Assembly (NCBI RefSeq): GCF_002072155.1
Contig: NZ_BDIY01000017.1
Coordinates: 26,949-90,948 of the forward strand
From: Roseovarius sp. A-2
Lineage (GTDB): Bacteria > Pseudomonadota > Alphaproteobacteria > Rhodobacterales > Rhodobacteraceae
Direction: 5' to 3'
DNA: 64,000 bases
Both the position numbers and the translations under genes were made by a program. The notes under the pieces are model-generated. The model saw only the letters and a program-made list of their open reading frames with translations, was not told the origin of the DNA and did no database searches. Below are positions 1 to 8,784 of the stretch, one piece after another (within the stretch, counting starts at the first letter, position 1; each line of letters opens with the position of its first letter).

Positions 1-1670
1 TCGCCGCCCCCCGGCTGATAGCCGAAATATTCCGACCAATCAGCGGCATAGCTGATCTTCACCTCCGACCCGAGCAACTCCCGCACCTCGGCGGCAAGAT
101 CAACCAGCTGCGCCACCGCCGGAAAGCTGTTCTGCGCCCCCCGAATCTGCGTCAGGCTCCGCATTTCCGAGCCGATACAAAAGCTCTCGACCCCGCCCAC
201 AGCAGCACAAAGCGCCGCCTGATGCAGGATGAACCGTCGGTAGGACCACTCCTTCGGCCCGTTGTACCCCACCGGGCTCCGCTTGACCGCGCCGCCGAAA
301 CTCAGCAGGTCGAGCACCCCTGTGCCCGCCTGCTCCACCGGCTGTGCCGCAATCGGCGTCACGGTGAAATCCGCCGCCCGCGCGGTGCCGAAAAACGCCG
401 CCACCTCGGCCTCTGCCGCCGCCGTCTGATCCGGGCTGCCGTCCTGCCCCGGCGCTTTCGACGTTGTGATCCGCCCGCGCCAGGGCAACACCGGCTGATC
501 TTCGGCATCACTCCACGGATCGGGCAACCCATTGCCCGGCATCTGCTCCATCAGGATGAACGGGTAATAGAGCACCTCCTGCCCGGCCTGTTGCAACGCC
601 AGAATCGCCTCTATCACCGCCTGATCGGTGGGCGTGCCGCCATAGACCTCGCGGCCGTCGGAATCGCGCGGCACCTCGCCCGCCTGCGCGCGCAGCAGCC
701 CCGAAACCTCCCACGGCATGTTTGAGGCATCGAACTGCTTTTGCTCCACGCGCGGGCGGATGCGACAATCGCCACAGCGCAGATCATCCCCAAACCAGCT
801 TACGATCAAGGACGTGGCCCCACAGGCGGGCAACTCCCCGGTCAACCCCTCAAGGGCGGTCACGAAATCCGGCTGCCCCGAGGGCGTGTTGACATTGGCG
901 ATCCCCGATGCGCCGAACCCGAAGTTCATCGTGACCGGGGTGGTTGCCAGCACGTATTCCCCGCTGCCCGGTAGCAAGGCCACACCACGCACCGCGCGCA
1001 CCGGATCAAGATCCGCGCCGGGTGTACCCGCCTGCGACGGGCGGCAGACCTCGAAACTGAACTGCGGCACGCGGTTGCCGAATTGCGAGATGTCCAGATC
1101 CTCGATCACCACATAGGCGGTGCCGCGATAGGCGGGCACGTTGCCCGCCCCCTCCACCGCCTCGATCAGCGGGTCGGGCAGTTGGTCGCGCGTGCCGGGA
1201 TAGGCGCGCATGTTCAGCCCCGAGAACGACACCTCGGTGCCATCCGCCCAGACCCGCGCCACCCGGGAAATCTCCCCCTCGCAAAGCGCGAGTGCGAGGC
1301 TCACCGAATAGCTGATTTGTCGCGTGTCGGGCGTGGCCGGGCGCGGATTGCCCTTGCCGCCGCCCCTGCTGCCCTGCATCACGGTGACGTTCTCGCGAAA
1401 CTCCGTGGCCCAGATCACCTGTCCGCCCACGCGCATACGCCCGTAAACCTGGCTGATCGCGTCACCCTCGCCCGCGCCAGTCAGGCGCAAGCGGCTGACG
1501 CGGCCGGTCTCGATCACTTCCGAACCCTGCCCCAGCAGTCGCTGATCGATCGAGCGGCCGATAACCGCCCCGGCGAACCGCCCGATCGCCACCGACGACA
1601 GCCCAAGGGCCGAGCCACCCACTGCCCCGCCAATCGCCGCCCCTGCGGCGGATAACAAAATGGTTGCCAT
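1..1670 (-). CDS. GTA gp15-type large tail/host-interaction protein, N-terminal part
   Basis: This frame is open from an ATG at 1670 to the left edge, giving about 556 residues of a protein that continues outside the window. The N-terminus is a hydrophobic Gly/Ala-rich stretch as in phage tail proteins. The last visible residues contain the motif ADWSEYFGY, typical of the TIM-barrel-like domain of Rhodobacter GTA gp15 (the 'megatron' protein of roughly 1,300 residues). In the RcGTA particle this protein forms the tail tip and contacts the recipient cell. It starts four bases after the g14 stop codon, with an AGGAGGG ribosome site lying in the end of g14. Identification rests on this motif and on position directly after g14. 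The C-terminal receptor-binding part cannot be seen. Confidence 0.85.
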   Translation of the reverse strand, partial: MATILLSAAGAAIGGAVGGSALGLSSVAIGRFAGAVIGRSIDQRLLGQGSEVIETGRVSRLRLTGAGEGDAISQVYGRMRVGGQVIWATEFRENVTVMQGSRGGGKGNPRPATPDTRQISYSVSLALALCEGEISRVARVWADGTEVSFSGLNMRAYPGTRDQLPDPLIEAVEGAGNVPAYRGTAYVVIEDLDISQFGNRVPQFSFEVCRPSQAGTPGADLDPVRAVRGVALLPGSGEYVLATTPVTMNFGFGASGIANVNTPSGQPDFVTALEGLTGELPACGATSLIVSWFGDDLRCGDCRIRPRVEQKQFDASNMPWEVSGLLRAQAGEVPRDSDGREVYGGTPTDQAVIEAILALQQAGQEVLYYPFILMEQMPGNGLPDPWSDAEDQPVLPWRGRITTSKAPGQDGSPDQTAAAEAEVAAFFGTARAADFTVTPIAAQPVEQAGTGVLDLLSFGGAVKRSPVGYNGPKEWSYRRFILHQAALCAAVGGVESFCIGSEMRSLTQIRGAQNSFPAVAQLVDLAAEVRELLGSEVKISYAADWSEYFGYQPGGG

Positions 1671-1673
1671 GGC

Positions 1674-2117
1674 TCAGCCCTCCTCGGGAAATTGAAATCG
1701 CGCCACGATGCGCCTCCGCCAGGGCGCGCTCAGTGCGGTCTCGACCACTCCATGCCCTGAATAGGCGTGGATGAACGTCGCCCGCGCGCCGGTGCGGGCC
1801 ACGATGCCCAGATGCTTGGCGACAGAGCCGTCGCGCATGCGAAACAGGATCACATCGCCAATCGCCTCATCGCGCAACGCCTTGGGGCGCAGGTGCCGCG
1901 CAGCAGCCTGCCACAGCGCCTCTTCTCGCGCCGGCTCAGACCAGTCCATCGAATAGGCGGGCGGGCGCTCGGGCTCGGCCCCCTTGACCTCGCGCCAGAC
2001 CCCGCGCACCAGCCCCAGGCAATCGCAACCCGCCCCGCGACAGGCCGCCTGATGCCGATAAGGCGTGCCCAGCCAGCCCCGCGCCGCCGTGACAATCCGC
2101 GCGCCCGGCCCACTCAT
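1674..2117 (-). CDS. GTA gp14, NlpC/P60-family cell-wall peptidase
   Basis: A 147-residue protein of the NlpC/P60 cysteine peptidase fold. The catalytic cysteine is in the motif GCDCLGLVRG near residue 31 and the histidine in KHLGIVA around residue 105. In the GTA particle this enzyme sits at the tail tip and cuts peptidoglycan cross-links so that DNA can enter the recipient. Its ATG overlaps the stop of g13 by four bases (ATGA), which implies translational coupling. It contains several extra cysteines near the active site, as is common in this family. The length matches known GTA gp14 proteins and no lesion is visible. Confidence 0.9.
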   Translation of the reverse strand: MSGPGARIVTAARGWLGTPYRHQAACRGAGCDCLGLVRGVWREVKGAEPERPPAYSMDWSEPAREEALWQAAARHLRPKALRDEAIGDVILFRMRDGSVAKHLGIVARTGARATFIHAYSGHGVVETALSAPWRRRIVARFQFPEEG

Positions 2118-2992
2118 CTGCGGCGGCTCCCGCCGTCCAGCGCCGGGCTCTTGGTGGGATCGGTGATCGTCCAGTCATCGCCGGGAATATCCGGGAAACC
2201 CTGAAAGTTCAGAAGGTTGTCAAATTTGAACTGACAGGTCTGCATCCGCTTGTCGCACCCCGCCTCGATCCGTAGCGCATCGCCTGCCACCACCTGCGCG
2301 CCCAAGGGCTGCCAAAGCTCGATCACCCGGCCCGCCCCCTCCATACGGTCGCATTTGATCAGCCCGATCAGACCCGTGGCCGCCCCGCTCAACACCCGGA
2401 TCACCCCATGCCGAAACCAGTCCTCCTCAAACCCGCCCATCTCGGCAAAGCGAAACACGCGGTTCTCCTCCACCACCTCGGCAGGCCGCTCCGCAACATA
2501 TCCCGGCGTATCGAGATCAAACGTGCAATCGCGATCCCCCAGAACCGCGCTGCAACTCTTCTGGAACACCCGCCCCAGTGGCACGTTGAGCGCGTCAGTA
2601 AGCCCGCGCAACTCCGCCTCAAAGGCCCCGCCCGCGCGCCGCAACTCGCCCATCGTTCCGCGAAAGATCAGCCCGCGCGCGTCCACGTCCTGCCAGTTCA
2701 CCAGCCAGGCGCGCAACTCCGCCCCGTCATAGCGCCCGGCCTCGATATCTGCCTCGCGAATCGCCGCATCACTAAGCGCACCCAACGCCTCCGTATTGTC
2801 CACCGACAGCCCTGTCGTCTGCTGCAAGGCCAAGGCACTCAGCCCGGTATCGGGGCGGAACGCGATCCCCTCGAACGCCAATGCCCGGTCGTGATCGGTG
2901 AACCCCATCATCACCCCGTCGCTCCGCGTCAACGCCCAACAACGGCAGGTCGTCGTCACCCCGGTGCCCAGATGCGCCAACAGCCCGCTCAT
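2114..2992 (-). CDS. GTA gp13, baseplate hub protein (DUF2163)
   Basis: A 292-residue DUF2163-family protein. It forms the baseplate hub of the GTA tail. Four cysteines in two pairs (SCSAVLGDRDC around residues 146-156 and GCDKRMQTC around 252-260) match the ligands of the iron-sulfur cluster reported for the RcGTA hub protein. The start overlaps the g12 stop by four bases and the end overlaps the g14 start by four bases, so g12-g13-g14 are translationally coupled. The reading frame is complete. Confidence 0.9.
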   Translation of the reverse strand: MSGLLAHLGTGVTTTCRCWALTRSDGVMMGFTDHDRALAFEGIAFRPDTGLSALALQQTTGLSVDNTEALGALSDAAIREADIEAGRYDGAELRAWLVNWQDVDARGLIFRGTMGELRRAGGAFEAELRGLTDALNVPLGRVFQKSCSAVLGDRDCTFDLDTPGYVAERPAEVVEENRVFRFAEMGGFEEDWFRHGVIRVLSGAATGLIGLIKCDRMEGAGRVIELWQPLGAQVVAGDALRIEAGCDKRMQTCQFKFDNLLNFQGFPDIPGDDWTITDPTKSPALDGGSRRR

Positions 2993-3621
2993 ATCCGGAT
3001 CTCCACCAACGGCACATTGGGCACCTCACCGGCCTGAAAACTGGCAAGACTGGTCTGGATGCGGTCGGTATCGAACCGCACCGGCACGTCGAACTCATAG
3101 CCCGCAGTGATCGCCACATCGCGATTGGGCGGCTCGGAAAAGGTGACGACGCCGGTCGTGGTATCGACCTCGTAATGCACGCCCTCGCGCATCTCGACAT
3201 TCGACAGCCCCATGCGCACGCTGCCTTGCACCGGCTTGACGATGGGCCGCACCGCCACCTGCTCGCCCGAGCGATAGGTCTTGACCAGTTGAAACGCGAC
3301 CGTCGCATCATCGCCGGTCCCGATCTCCTGATCGCGGTAATCCGGCGTGGCCCGGGCCACGCCGGATTTGAAATCGGTCCAGTCCTTCCAGCGAAACCCG
3401 AATAACTGCCCGCGCCGTGCCTCGAAAAACGCGATCAGCGCCTCGACATCGTCGAGCGAGCGCAGCGCCACCCCCGCGTCATAGCGCCTGCGCGCCTGCG
3501 CCCAGGGCGTATTGCGCTCCTCGAACCCGTTGGCGAGCGTGACGATATCCGTCAACCGCTCCGGCCCGCCAAGCGAGCCGAAACTCAGGCTTGCCGGAAA
3601 TCTGACCTCGTGAAATCCCAT
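2989..3621 (-). CDS. GTA gp12, distal tail protein (DUF2460)
   Basis: A 210-residue DUF2460 protein, the distal tail component joining the tail tube to the baseplate. The N-terminal motif MGFHEVRFPASLSFG and the central FFEARRGQLFGFRWKDW are hallmarks of the family as found in GTAs and related phages. The gene follows g11 with a gap of 13 bases and overlaps g13 by four. It is full length and shows no disruption. Confidence 0.9.
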   Translation of the reverse strand: MGFHEVRFPASLSFGSLGGPERLTDIVTLANGFEERNTPWAQARRRYDAGVALRSLDDVEALIAFFEARRGQLFGFRWKDWTDFKSGVARATPDYRDQEIGTGDDATVAFQLVKTYRSGEQVAVRPIVKPVQGSVRMGLSNVEMREGVHYEVDTTTGVVTFSEPPNRDVAITAGYEFDVPVRFDTDRIQTSLASFQAGEVPNVPLVEIRI

Positions 3622-3634
3622 GTCCCGCTCCCTT

Positions 3635-4294
3635 TCAGCGATTGCGTCCGCCGCGCCCGATCACCCGACCTAACTGCGCCGCGATCTGCCCCTGGCTGCG
3701 GCGAAACCCGTCCACGTCGGGCGTCTGGATATTCATCACCACGCTGACACCGCCGCCGCCCTGCGCGCGCACGCCCAACCGCCCGTCAGGACCGCGCGAC
3801 AGCGGCATGACCGCCTCCGGCCCCGCCTCGCCCATCAACCCGGTGCCGCCGCGCATCGGAAACGTCACCGGCCCGCTCACCACGTCACCATTGGCAAAAG
3901 GCTGCACACGGCCCTGCGAGAAACTTGCCCCTTTGGCAAAAGGTAACAAACCCTGCACAAGGCCGCCCACGCCCTGCGCGATCAACCCCCCCAGCTGATC
4001 CGTCACGGGCCGCGTCGCATCGTTGAAGGCGGTGTTGACCATGATCGTCGCCAACCGGCGCAGGCTGTCCGACAGGCCATCACCCTCCACCACCGCGCCC
4101 CGCAGGGCCGAGCGCAGGCCCCGGCTCAGCCCCCGGTCGAGCGTCTGCACATCCTGCCCCGCGCTTGCGAAACCGCCCCGTACCCGACCCAGTTCCGCGT
4201 TGAACGCCGCCGCCATGCCGGTCGCCTGCCCAAGGGCATCGTCAAGGGCGGTGATCTGCGCCTCCAGATCGTCAGCGCGCTCCAGTTCATCCAT
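3635..4294 (-). CDS. GTA gp11, short tail tape-measure protein
   Basis: A 219-residue protein with an N-terminal heptad-like segment (MDELERADDLEAQITALDDALG) and a C-terminal segment PMRGGTGLMGEAGPEAVMPL, which is the signature ending of phage tape-measure and tail-tip proteins. It sets the short tail length of the GTA particle, and the small size fits the short GTA tail. The start lies eight bases inside the end of the preceding small chaperone gene. Confidence 0.88.
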   Translation of the reverse strand: MDELERADDLEAQITALDDALGQATGMAAAFNAELGRVRGGFASAGQDVQTLDRGLSRGLRSALRGAVVEGDGLSDSLRRLATIMVNTAFNDATRPVTDQLGGLIAQGVGGLVQGLLPFAKGASFSQGRVQPFANGDVVSGPVTFPMRGGTGLMGEAGPEAVMPLSRGPDGRLGVRAQGGGGVSVVMNIQTPDVDGFRRSQGQIAAQLGRVIGRGGRNR

Positions 4295-4493
4295 CGCTCA
4301 TCTCTCCTTGCTTGTCGGGAAAGGCGCGCAGCAGCGCCTCCAGCCCGTCGCGTGCCATCGGGCGTACGCCCCCCCGCTCGCCCAGCATCAGGCGCAGTTC
4401 CGCAGGGGTCAGCGCCCAGAACTCTGCCGGGCGCAGGCCAAGGCCCTGCATCCCGGCGCGCATCAGCGCAGGCCAGTCGAACCGCGCACTCAT
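4287..4493 (-). CDS. GTA gp10.1, small tail assembly chaperone
   Basis: A 68-residue protein containing GLRPAEFWALTPAELRLMLG, the conserved core of the small GTA/phage tail assembly chaperones (rcc01693 type). Such proteins load the tape-measure protein during tail assembly. The ATG overlaps the stop of the upstream gene by four bases and the end overlaps g11 by eight, as expected for a chaperone pair translated directly ahead of the tape measure. Confidence 0.85.
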   Translation of the reverse strand: MSARFDWPALMRAGMQGLGLRPAEFWALTPAELRLMLGERGGVRPMARDGLEALLRAFPDKQGEMSDG

Positions 4494-4822
4494 CCCTGCG
4501 CCTCGGGCAAGGAAAAGGCCCGCGCCAGCAATTCCGCCGCCGCCCGCGCCGCCGCCAGCGGCCCGCCCTCGATCTCGGCGCTCAGCAGATCCGACGTTGA
4601 GCCGCGCCAGCCGCCACCGCGCAGCCCCGCCACGATCAGCGCCAGCACGTCGCGGGTGGAAAACGCGCCCTCCTCAAACCGCGCAACCAGATCGACCAGC
4701 GAGCCTTGGCTCAGCGCCGTCTCCAACTCGGCCAGTGCCCCCAACGTCAGCCGCATCACATACCGCTCACCGCCGATCACCAGCGCCACCTCGCCTTCCC
4801 AGGGGTTCGCCATCGCGCTCAC
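4490..4822 (-). CDS. GTA gp10, tail assembly chaperone
   Basis: A 110-residue protein of the GTA-gp10 family. It begins MSAMANPWEGEVALVIGGE and carries YVMRLTLGALAELE, the shared core of this family. It acts in tail assembly together with the next small gene. The start overlaps the major tail protein stop by four bases, so I keep the first ATG rather than the in-frame ATG three codons later. Confidence 0.88.
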   Translation of the reverse strand: MSAMANPWEGEVALVIGGERYVMRLTLGALAELETALSQGSLVDLVARFEEGAFSTRDVLALIVAGLRGGGWRGSTSDLLSAEIEGGPLAAARAAAELLARAFSLPEAQG

Positions 4823-5232
4823 AACACCGTAAAGCTCAGCCGCCCCGCCGAGGCGAGACCCAGCTCATAGGTCGCCTCGCCATCATGGGTGCCGCCATAT
4901 TCGATCGCGGTCACCTGAAACGGCCCCTCAATGGTACCGAAATCCGGGATCACCACCTGGAAATCCGGCATCTCCCCGTCAAAGAAGATCTGCCGCGCGC
5001 GCTCGTCACTCGCCGCATCGCGAAAGATGCCCGAGCCGCTGATGCTCGCCGATTTCACACCGGCACCCGCCAGCAATTCGCGCCAGCCCCCGGCGGATTC
5101 GAGGCTTGTCACATCGACGCTCTCGGCGTTGAAACTCACCCGCGTGGCCCGCAGCCCCGCCACCGTCTGGAAATTGCCGCTGCCGTTGAGGTCGATCTTG
5201 ATCAGCAGGTCCTTGCCGTTCTGCACTGCCAT
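4819..5232 (-). CDS. GTA gp9, major tail (tube) protein
   Basis: A 137-residue protein of the TP901-1 major tail protein family, which polymerises into the tail tube. It starts MAVQNGKDLLIKID and contains ESVDVTSLESAGGWRELL, both typical of GTA major tail proteins. It is separated from g8 by 24 bases and overlaps g10 by four. The gene is intact. Confidence 0.9.
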   Translation of the reverse strand: MAVQNGKDLLIKIDLNGSGNFQTVAGLRATRVSFNAESVDVTSLESAGGWRELLAGAGVKSASISGSGIFRDAASDERARQIFFDGEMPDFQVVIPDFGTIEGPFQVTAIEYGGTHDGEATYELGLASAGRLSFTVL

Positions 5233-5256
5233 TGGTCTTACTCCATTATGCTTGGG

Positions 5257-5670
5257 TTAGGCGCCGTCATCGACACGCGCACGAAAAGTCAGGTCGATCC
5301 TGCGACGGCTGCCACGGGTCTCGCGCCGGGCGCGGGCGCGCCAGAACTGCATCGCTATGGCGCGGCCCCGGGTCAGCGTCATCTCCACCCCCTCCAACGC
5401 GTCGCTCACGGCACCGGCCACCTGTTTTGCCTCCAGAAACCCGGCCGCCTCGCTGACCACCGTCACCGTCAGCCGGTGCCACGCGCCCGCCGCAGTGCCA
5501 TCGCCGCGCGCGCGCGCGTCCTCGGGGCCGAGCGTGACGTAAAGCGGCGGCACGGCACCCTTGGGCACCGCGTCATAGATCGCATCGCCCAGATATGCGG
5601 CCAGCGCCGCATCCCCGCGCAACCGCTCGAACACAGCTTGTTGCAGCGCCGCTGCCACGCCGTAACTCAT
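5257..5670 (-). CDS. GTA gp8, tail terminator (DUF3168)
   Basis: A 137-residue DUF3168 protein. The N-terminal MSYGVAAALQQAVFERL and the segment GDAIYDAVPKGAVPPLYVTLG are characteristic. Tail terminators cap the completed tail tube and join it to the head. Its ATG overlaps the g7 stop by four bases. No defect is visible. Confidence 0.9.
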   Translation of the reverse strand: MSYGVAAALQQAVFERLRGDAALAAYLGDAIYDAVPKGAVPPLYVTLGPEDARARGDGTAAGAWHRLTVTVVSEAAGFLEAKQVAGAVSDALEGVEMTLTRGRAIAMQFWRARARRETRGSRRRIDLTFRARVDDGA

Positions 5671-6005
5671 GTCACCACCTCCTCTTCGGCCCAGAGCGTG
5701 AGCAACCGCCCTTCTGCATCCTGCTCGGTCACTGACAGGATGGTGAACACCCGCCCGTCATCACGCAGCCGCTGCCCCGGCTCCGGGCGCTGCGGGCTGC
5801 CCTGCGGCGCGGCGCGCACGGTGATCCGAAACGCCGCCCGCGCCACGCTCACCCCCTCGCCCTCAGCCTCGCGCCCCGTGCGGGCACGCAAATCGGCCCA
5901 GAGCGTACCGCGCACCTCCCAGGTTGTGATAAACCCGCCCGCTCCGTCGGGGCTGCGCGCCGCCGCCTCCAGCACGAGGGGCCGGTTGAGCCGCACCGCC
6001 ATCAC
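5667..6005 (-). CDS. GTA gp7, head closure protein
   Basis: A 112-residue protein of the phage head closure / head-tail adaptor family. The motifs LEAAARSPDGAGGF near the N-terminus and RVFTILSVTEQD near residue 90 are typical. It fits between the connector gp6 and the tail. It overlaps both g6 and g8 by four bases, so translation of g6-g7-g8 is probably coupled. Confidence 0.87.
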   Translation of the reverse strand: MMAVRLNRPLVLEAAARSPDGAGGFITTWEVRGTLWADLRARTGREAEGEGVSVARAAFRITVRAAPQGSPQRPEPGQRLRDDGRVFTILSVTEQDAEGRLLTLWAEEEVVT

Positions 6006-6601
6006 CGCGCCCCCCCACCCAGCAGACGCACCGTGCGATAGCGCTCGATCAAGCTCGACACACCAAAGGGCATGCAGCCGCCGCTCAGCCCGGTTTCATG
6101 CCGATATTCATAGTAATGCGCCGCCAGCATCAGCACCGCCTGCGCCAGATCCGACGACAGATCGCCCCATGCCGCGCCATAACCCGCACGAAACACGATC
6201 TCGGCCACGCCACCCGGCGCAATCGACGGCAGGAACGTGCCCGCCGGACGCAACACCGGGCGATGCGCGTCGCGCTCCAGCCGGTAGAGCGCGGGCGCGA
6301 TCACCTCTTCCTCATCGTCGCGATTGCGCAACGTCAGCCGCAGGATCGCAGTCACCGGTGCGACCGGCAACGCCTGCCCCACGGCATCGGACCAGGCGCT
6401 CAACACCCAGGAAAACTCCCGCTCCAGCAGCACCTTGCCGGTGCGCGCCTCGATCGCCACCAGGGCGGCCCGCAGGAAACTCTCCAACACGGGGTCCTGG
6501 ATATCGCCATCCGAAAACCCCGTCCCCAGCCGCAGATGCGCCTTGAATTCCGCCAGCGGCAGCGCGGCCAGGGGCACCGCGGTCTCTTCCATCAACATCA
6601 T
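6002..6601 (-). CDS. GTA gp6, head-tail connector
   Basis: A 199-residue head-tail connector of the GTA gp6 family. The sequence LAEFKAHLRLGTGFSDG is the usual N-terminal region, and the C-terminal half holds the VLMLAAHYYEYRHETG segment. The frame is open upstream to 6748, but homology begins here and a GGAG ribosome site lies about seven bases before the tandem ATG codons at 6601/6598, so I chose 6601. The 153 bases between this gene and the capsid gene contain a strong hairpin. Confidence 0.88.
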   Translation of the reverse strand: MMLMEETAVPLAALPLAEFKAHLRLGTGFSDGDIQDPVLESFLRAALVAIEARTGKVLLEREFSWVLSAWSDAVGQALPVAPVTAILRLTLRNRDDEEEVIAPALYRLERDAHRPVLRPAGTFLPSIAPGGVAEIVFRAGYGAAWGDLSSDLAQAVLMLAAHYYEYRHETGLSGGCMPFGVSSLIERYRTVRLLGGGAR

Positions 6602-6718
6602 GGACCTACTCCATATATCCCGGACCCCTCCGATCAGTGAGGCGCGCGCCGCCCGGCGTTGCACAGACGGAGGGGGGTGACTGAACAACGCCCTGTCAAA
6701 GGCCACGCGCGCCCCGGA

Positions 6719-6738
6719 CGGGGGCCAAACCGCCCCCG
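6719..6738 (-). terminator. Hairpin directly downstream of the capsid gene
   Basis: A perfect inverted repeat with seven-base arms (CGGGGGC and GCCCCCG, six-base loop) lies 17 bases after the major capsid stop codon, in the g5-g6 gap. There is no T-run. It is probably an mRNA-stabilising or attenuating stem that lets the capsid gene be expressed above the downstream tail genes, rather than a full terminator. Confidence 0.5.
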
Positions 6739-6754
6739 CCCCGATCACCGCCCC

Positions 6755-7933
6755 TTACGAGACGGCGAAGCGCAAAAGCTTGATCGCCTTGAAATCGCTC
6801 ACATCGCCGCCCACGCGCTTGGTCGCGTAGAACAGCACATGCGGCTTGGCGCTGTAAGGATCGCGCAGCACCCGCAGATCGGGCCGCTCGGCCACCGTGT
6901 AGCCCGCGCCGAAATCACCGAACGCGATGGCATCCGCGCCGCTCGCGATATCCGGCATGTCCTCGGCGATCAGCACCGGATAGCCCAGCAGGCGCGCAGG
7001 CTCTCCGGCGGCCAGACCGTCCGACCACAGGAACCGCCCGTCGGCATCTTTCATCTTGCGGACGGCCCCGGCAGTGCGCGAATTCATCACGAACGTGGCA
7101 TTGGCCCGGTATTGCGCACCCAGTGCATAAACCAGGTCGATGATCGGATCAGGCCCGCCGATATCACCATCCACGCCGGTGGGCACATAACCCAGATTGC
7201 CCCAGGCCCATACGTCGTTGTCGATCGCCGGATGCGTCAGGAACCCGCGCGGCTTGTCCACCCCATCACCCGCGATGAAAGCCGCCGCCTCGGCGCGCGC
7301 GAACTTGTCGGCGATGCGCCCCGCCAGCCAGCTCTCGACATCAAAGGCACTGTCATCGAGCAGCCGCTGCGACGCCTTCGGCAGCGCGCTCAACTCGTGC
7401 AGCGGGATGCTGATACGGTCGATCACCGGCGTGTCGCTCTCGGCCACGGGGCCGGTCTCGGTGGCCCAGCCATGGCCCACATCGGCATGGTCAATGAGCA
7501 CGTCAAAACTTGTCGCCTCGACGGCCACGACGTTGGCGACGGCACGAATCGATGCGGTCGAACTCAGCACCGAACGGATCGTCTCGGCGGTCTGCGGATC
7601 GACCAGATAGCCGCCCTCACCGGCGACCGCAGTGTTGAGCGCCTTGCCCTCAAGCTCCAGCCCGCGCAACCCGTCATCATCGCCTGCCCGCAGATAGGCG
7701 TCGAACGCCTTGCGATGCGGGGCGCCCGCGTCGGTGGCGGCGGCCAGATGCGGACGCGCCATGGCGATTGTCTTACGTTCAAACATGGTCATCTTCTCTT
7801 CCTGCTGTTGAAGTCGTTTGTGAATGTCGGACTGAAAGCCCTTGAATTCTCTCAGGAACCCCACCACGGCGGTGCTTACCTCTGCCGCCGGAGACAGATC
7901 TTCCCCGGCCCGAGCCTGCGCTTGGGTTGTCAT
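6755..7933 (-). CDS. GTA gp5, major capsid protein (HK97 fold)
   Basis: A 392-residue HK97-fold major capsid protein. The N-terminal 100 residues form the coiled-coil scaffold-like delta domain (FLREFKGFQSDIHKRLQQQE), normally removed by the gp4 protease. The mature part starts near the KALNTAVAGEGGYLVDPQTA motif, diagnostic of GTA and HK97 capsids. GTA capsids package about 4 kb of host DNA. The gene is intact even though the protease gene upstream is frameshifted, so maturation of this protein may fail. Confidence 0.93.
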   Translation of the reverse strand: MTTQAQARAGEDLSPAAEVSTAVVGFLREFKGFQSDIHKRLQQQEEKMTMFERKTIAMARPHLAAATDAGAPHRKAFDAYLRAGDDDGLRGLELEGKALNTAVAGEGGYLVDPQTAETIRSVLSSTASIRAVANVVAVEATSFDVLIDHADVGHGWATETGPVAESDTPVIDRISIPLHELSALPKASQRLLDDSAFDVESWLAGRIADKFARAEAAAFIAGDGVDKPRGFLTHPAIDNDVWAWGNLGYVPTGVDGDIGGPDPIIDLVYALGAQYRANATFVMNSRTAGAVRKMKDADGRFLWSDGLAAGEPARLLGYPVLIAEDMPDIASGADAIAFGDFGAGYTVAERPDLRVLRDPYSAKPHVLFYATKRVGGDVSDFKAIKLLRFAVS

Positions 7934-7969
7934 CGCTCTTCCCTTCAGCTTGGTCTGGTCGCGCGGGGT

Positions 7970-8519
7970 CTACGTCCGCGCCATCTCCCGGCGGGCCGCG
8001 TCGAACACGGCCGCCAAATCACGCAAAGTCTCGTCCTCCGGGCGTTCACCCTTGGCCGCCACCCGCGCACTGGGCAGCATCGGAAAGGTCACCAGCGACA
8101 CCTCCCATAGCTCCAGTTCCTGCAAGAGCCTGCGGCCCTTGTCGCTCTTGGTCGCGCGCAGGGTCCGGTAGCCGATGCTCAGCCCGTCAATCGCCCCCGC
8201 CGCGATCAGCGCCACCGCCTCGCGCGCGCGCCACGCTCTCCAACAACCGGCCCTTGACATAAAGACCGCGCGCATCCTCGCGCACCTCATCCCAGATGCC
8301 GATCGGCTGCGACGGATCGTGCTGCCACAGCATCTTGACGCGCCGCCCCTCAGCGGCCAACCGCTTGAGGCTCGCGGCATAGGCTCCTTTGGCCACCACG
8401 TCGCCGCCCTGATCGGGCGCGTCGAACAGGCTCGCATAGCCTTCGATCCGCCCCTCGTCGCTGACACTCAGCGCCGCGCCCTCAAGTCGCGCGAACTTGC
8501 GCTCAAGTCCGTTCTCCAT
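7970..8519 (-). pseudogene. GTA gp4 prohead protease, interrupted by a frameshift
   Basis: Two overlapping frames together make one HK97-type prohead protease. The first, from an ATG at 8519 (ribosome site GGATGAGG), encodes ENGLERKFARLEG through YVKGRLLESVARAR. The second continues with EAVALIAAGAIDGLSIGYRT, LWEVSLVTFPMLPSA and ends at 7970. The switch falls in a run of alternating C and G at about 8220-8231. Loss of one GC unit, or gain of one base, would explain it. In the family this protease trims the scaffold of the capsid. The frameshift may be a true mutation, a sequencing error in a difficult repeat, or less likely recoding. Confidence 0.8.
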
Positions 8520-8544
8520 CGACCTCATCCTTTCGTTTTCAAAC

Positions 8545-8784
8545 TCACGGCAACGCCGCGAGTATCGGCTGAAACGCCTGCACCAGAATCGCCGCGACCA
8601 CGCCGTAAACCGCCAGCCACAACCGCCGCTCCAACCGTTCCAGCGCCGCTTCCAGCCGCTCCAGCCGCTGCTGCATCGCCGTCACCTGCAACTCCGAGAC
8701 CCGTTCATGCGCCTCCAGCCGCAGCGCGGGTGCGCAATCAAAGGGCTCGAACCCGTAGCGCGACGGTGGCGCGCCCTCAGCCAT
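8545..8784 (-). CDS. GTA small head-formation protein (g3.5)
   Basis: A 79-residue protein beginning MAEGAPPSRYGFEPF, a conserved opening of the small GTA gene between portal and protease. The middle is a predicted coiled coil (LQVTAMQQRLERLEAALERLE) followed by one hydrophobic segment near the C-terminus. It is thought to help head formation. The start overlaps the end of the portal gene. The in-frame ATG two codons earlier is an alternative. Confidence 0.75.
   Translation of the reverse strand: MAEGAPPSRYGFEPFDCAPALRLEAHERVSELQVTAMQQRLERLEAALERLERRLWLAVYGVVAAILVQAFQPILAALP

Noticed and set aside
22..36. Further copy of the cox-region intergenic repeat (GAAATATTCCG)
   Set aside because: It is inside the g15 coding sequence (the YFGY codons) and the other repeat blocks are missing.
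4312..6546. A 744-codon open frame on the plus strand
   Set aside because: It lies opposite several clear GTA genes, is rich in Arg, Pro, Ser and Ala, and has no domain. Such frames arise by chance in high-GC DNA.
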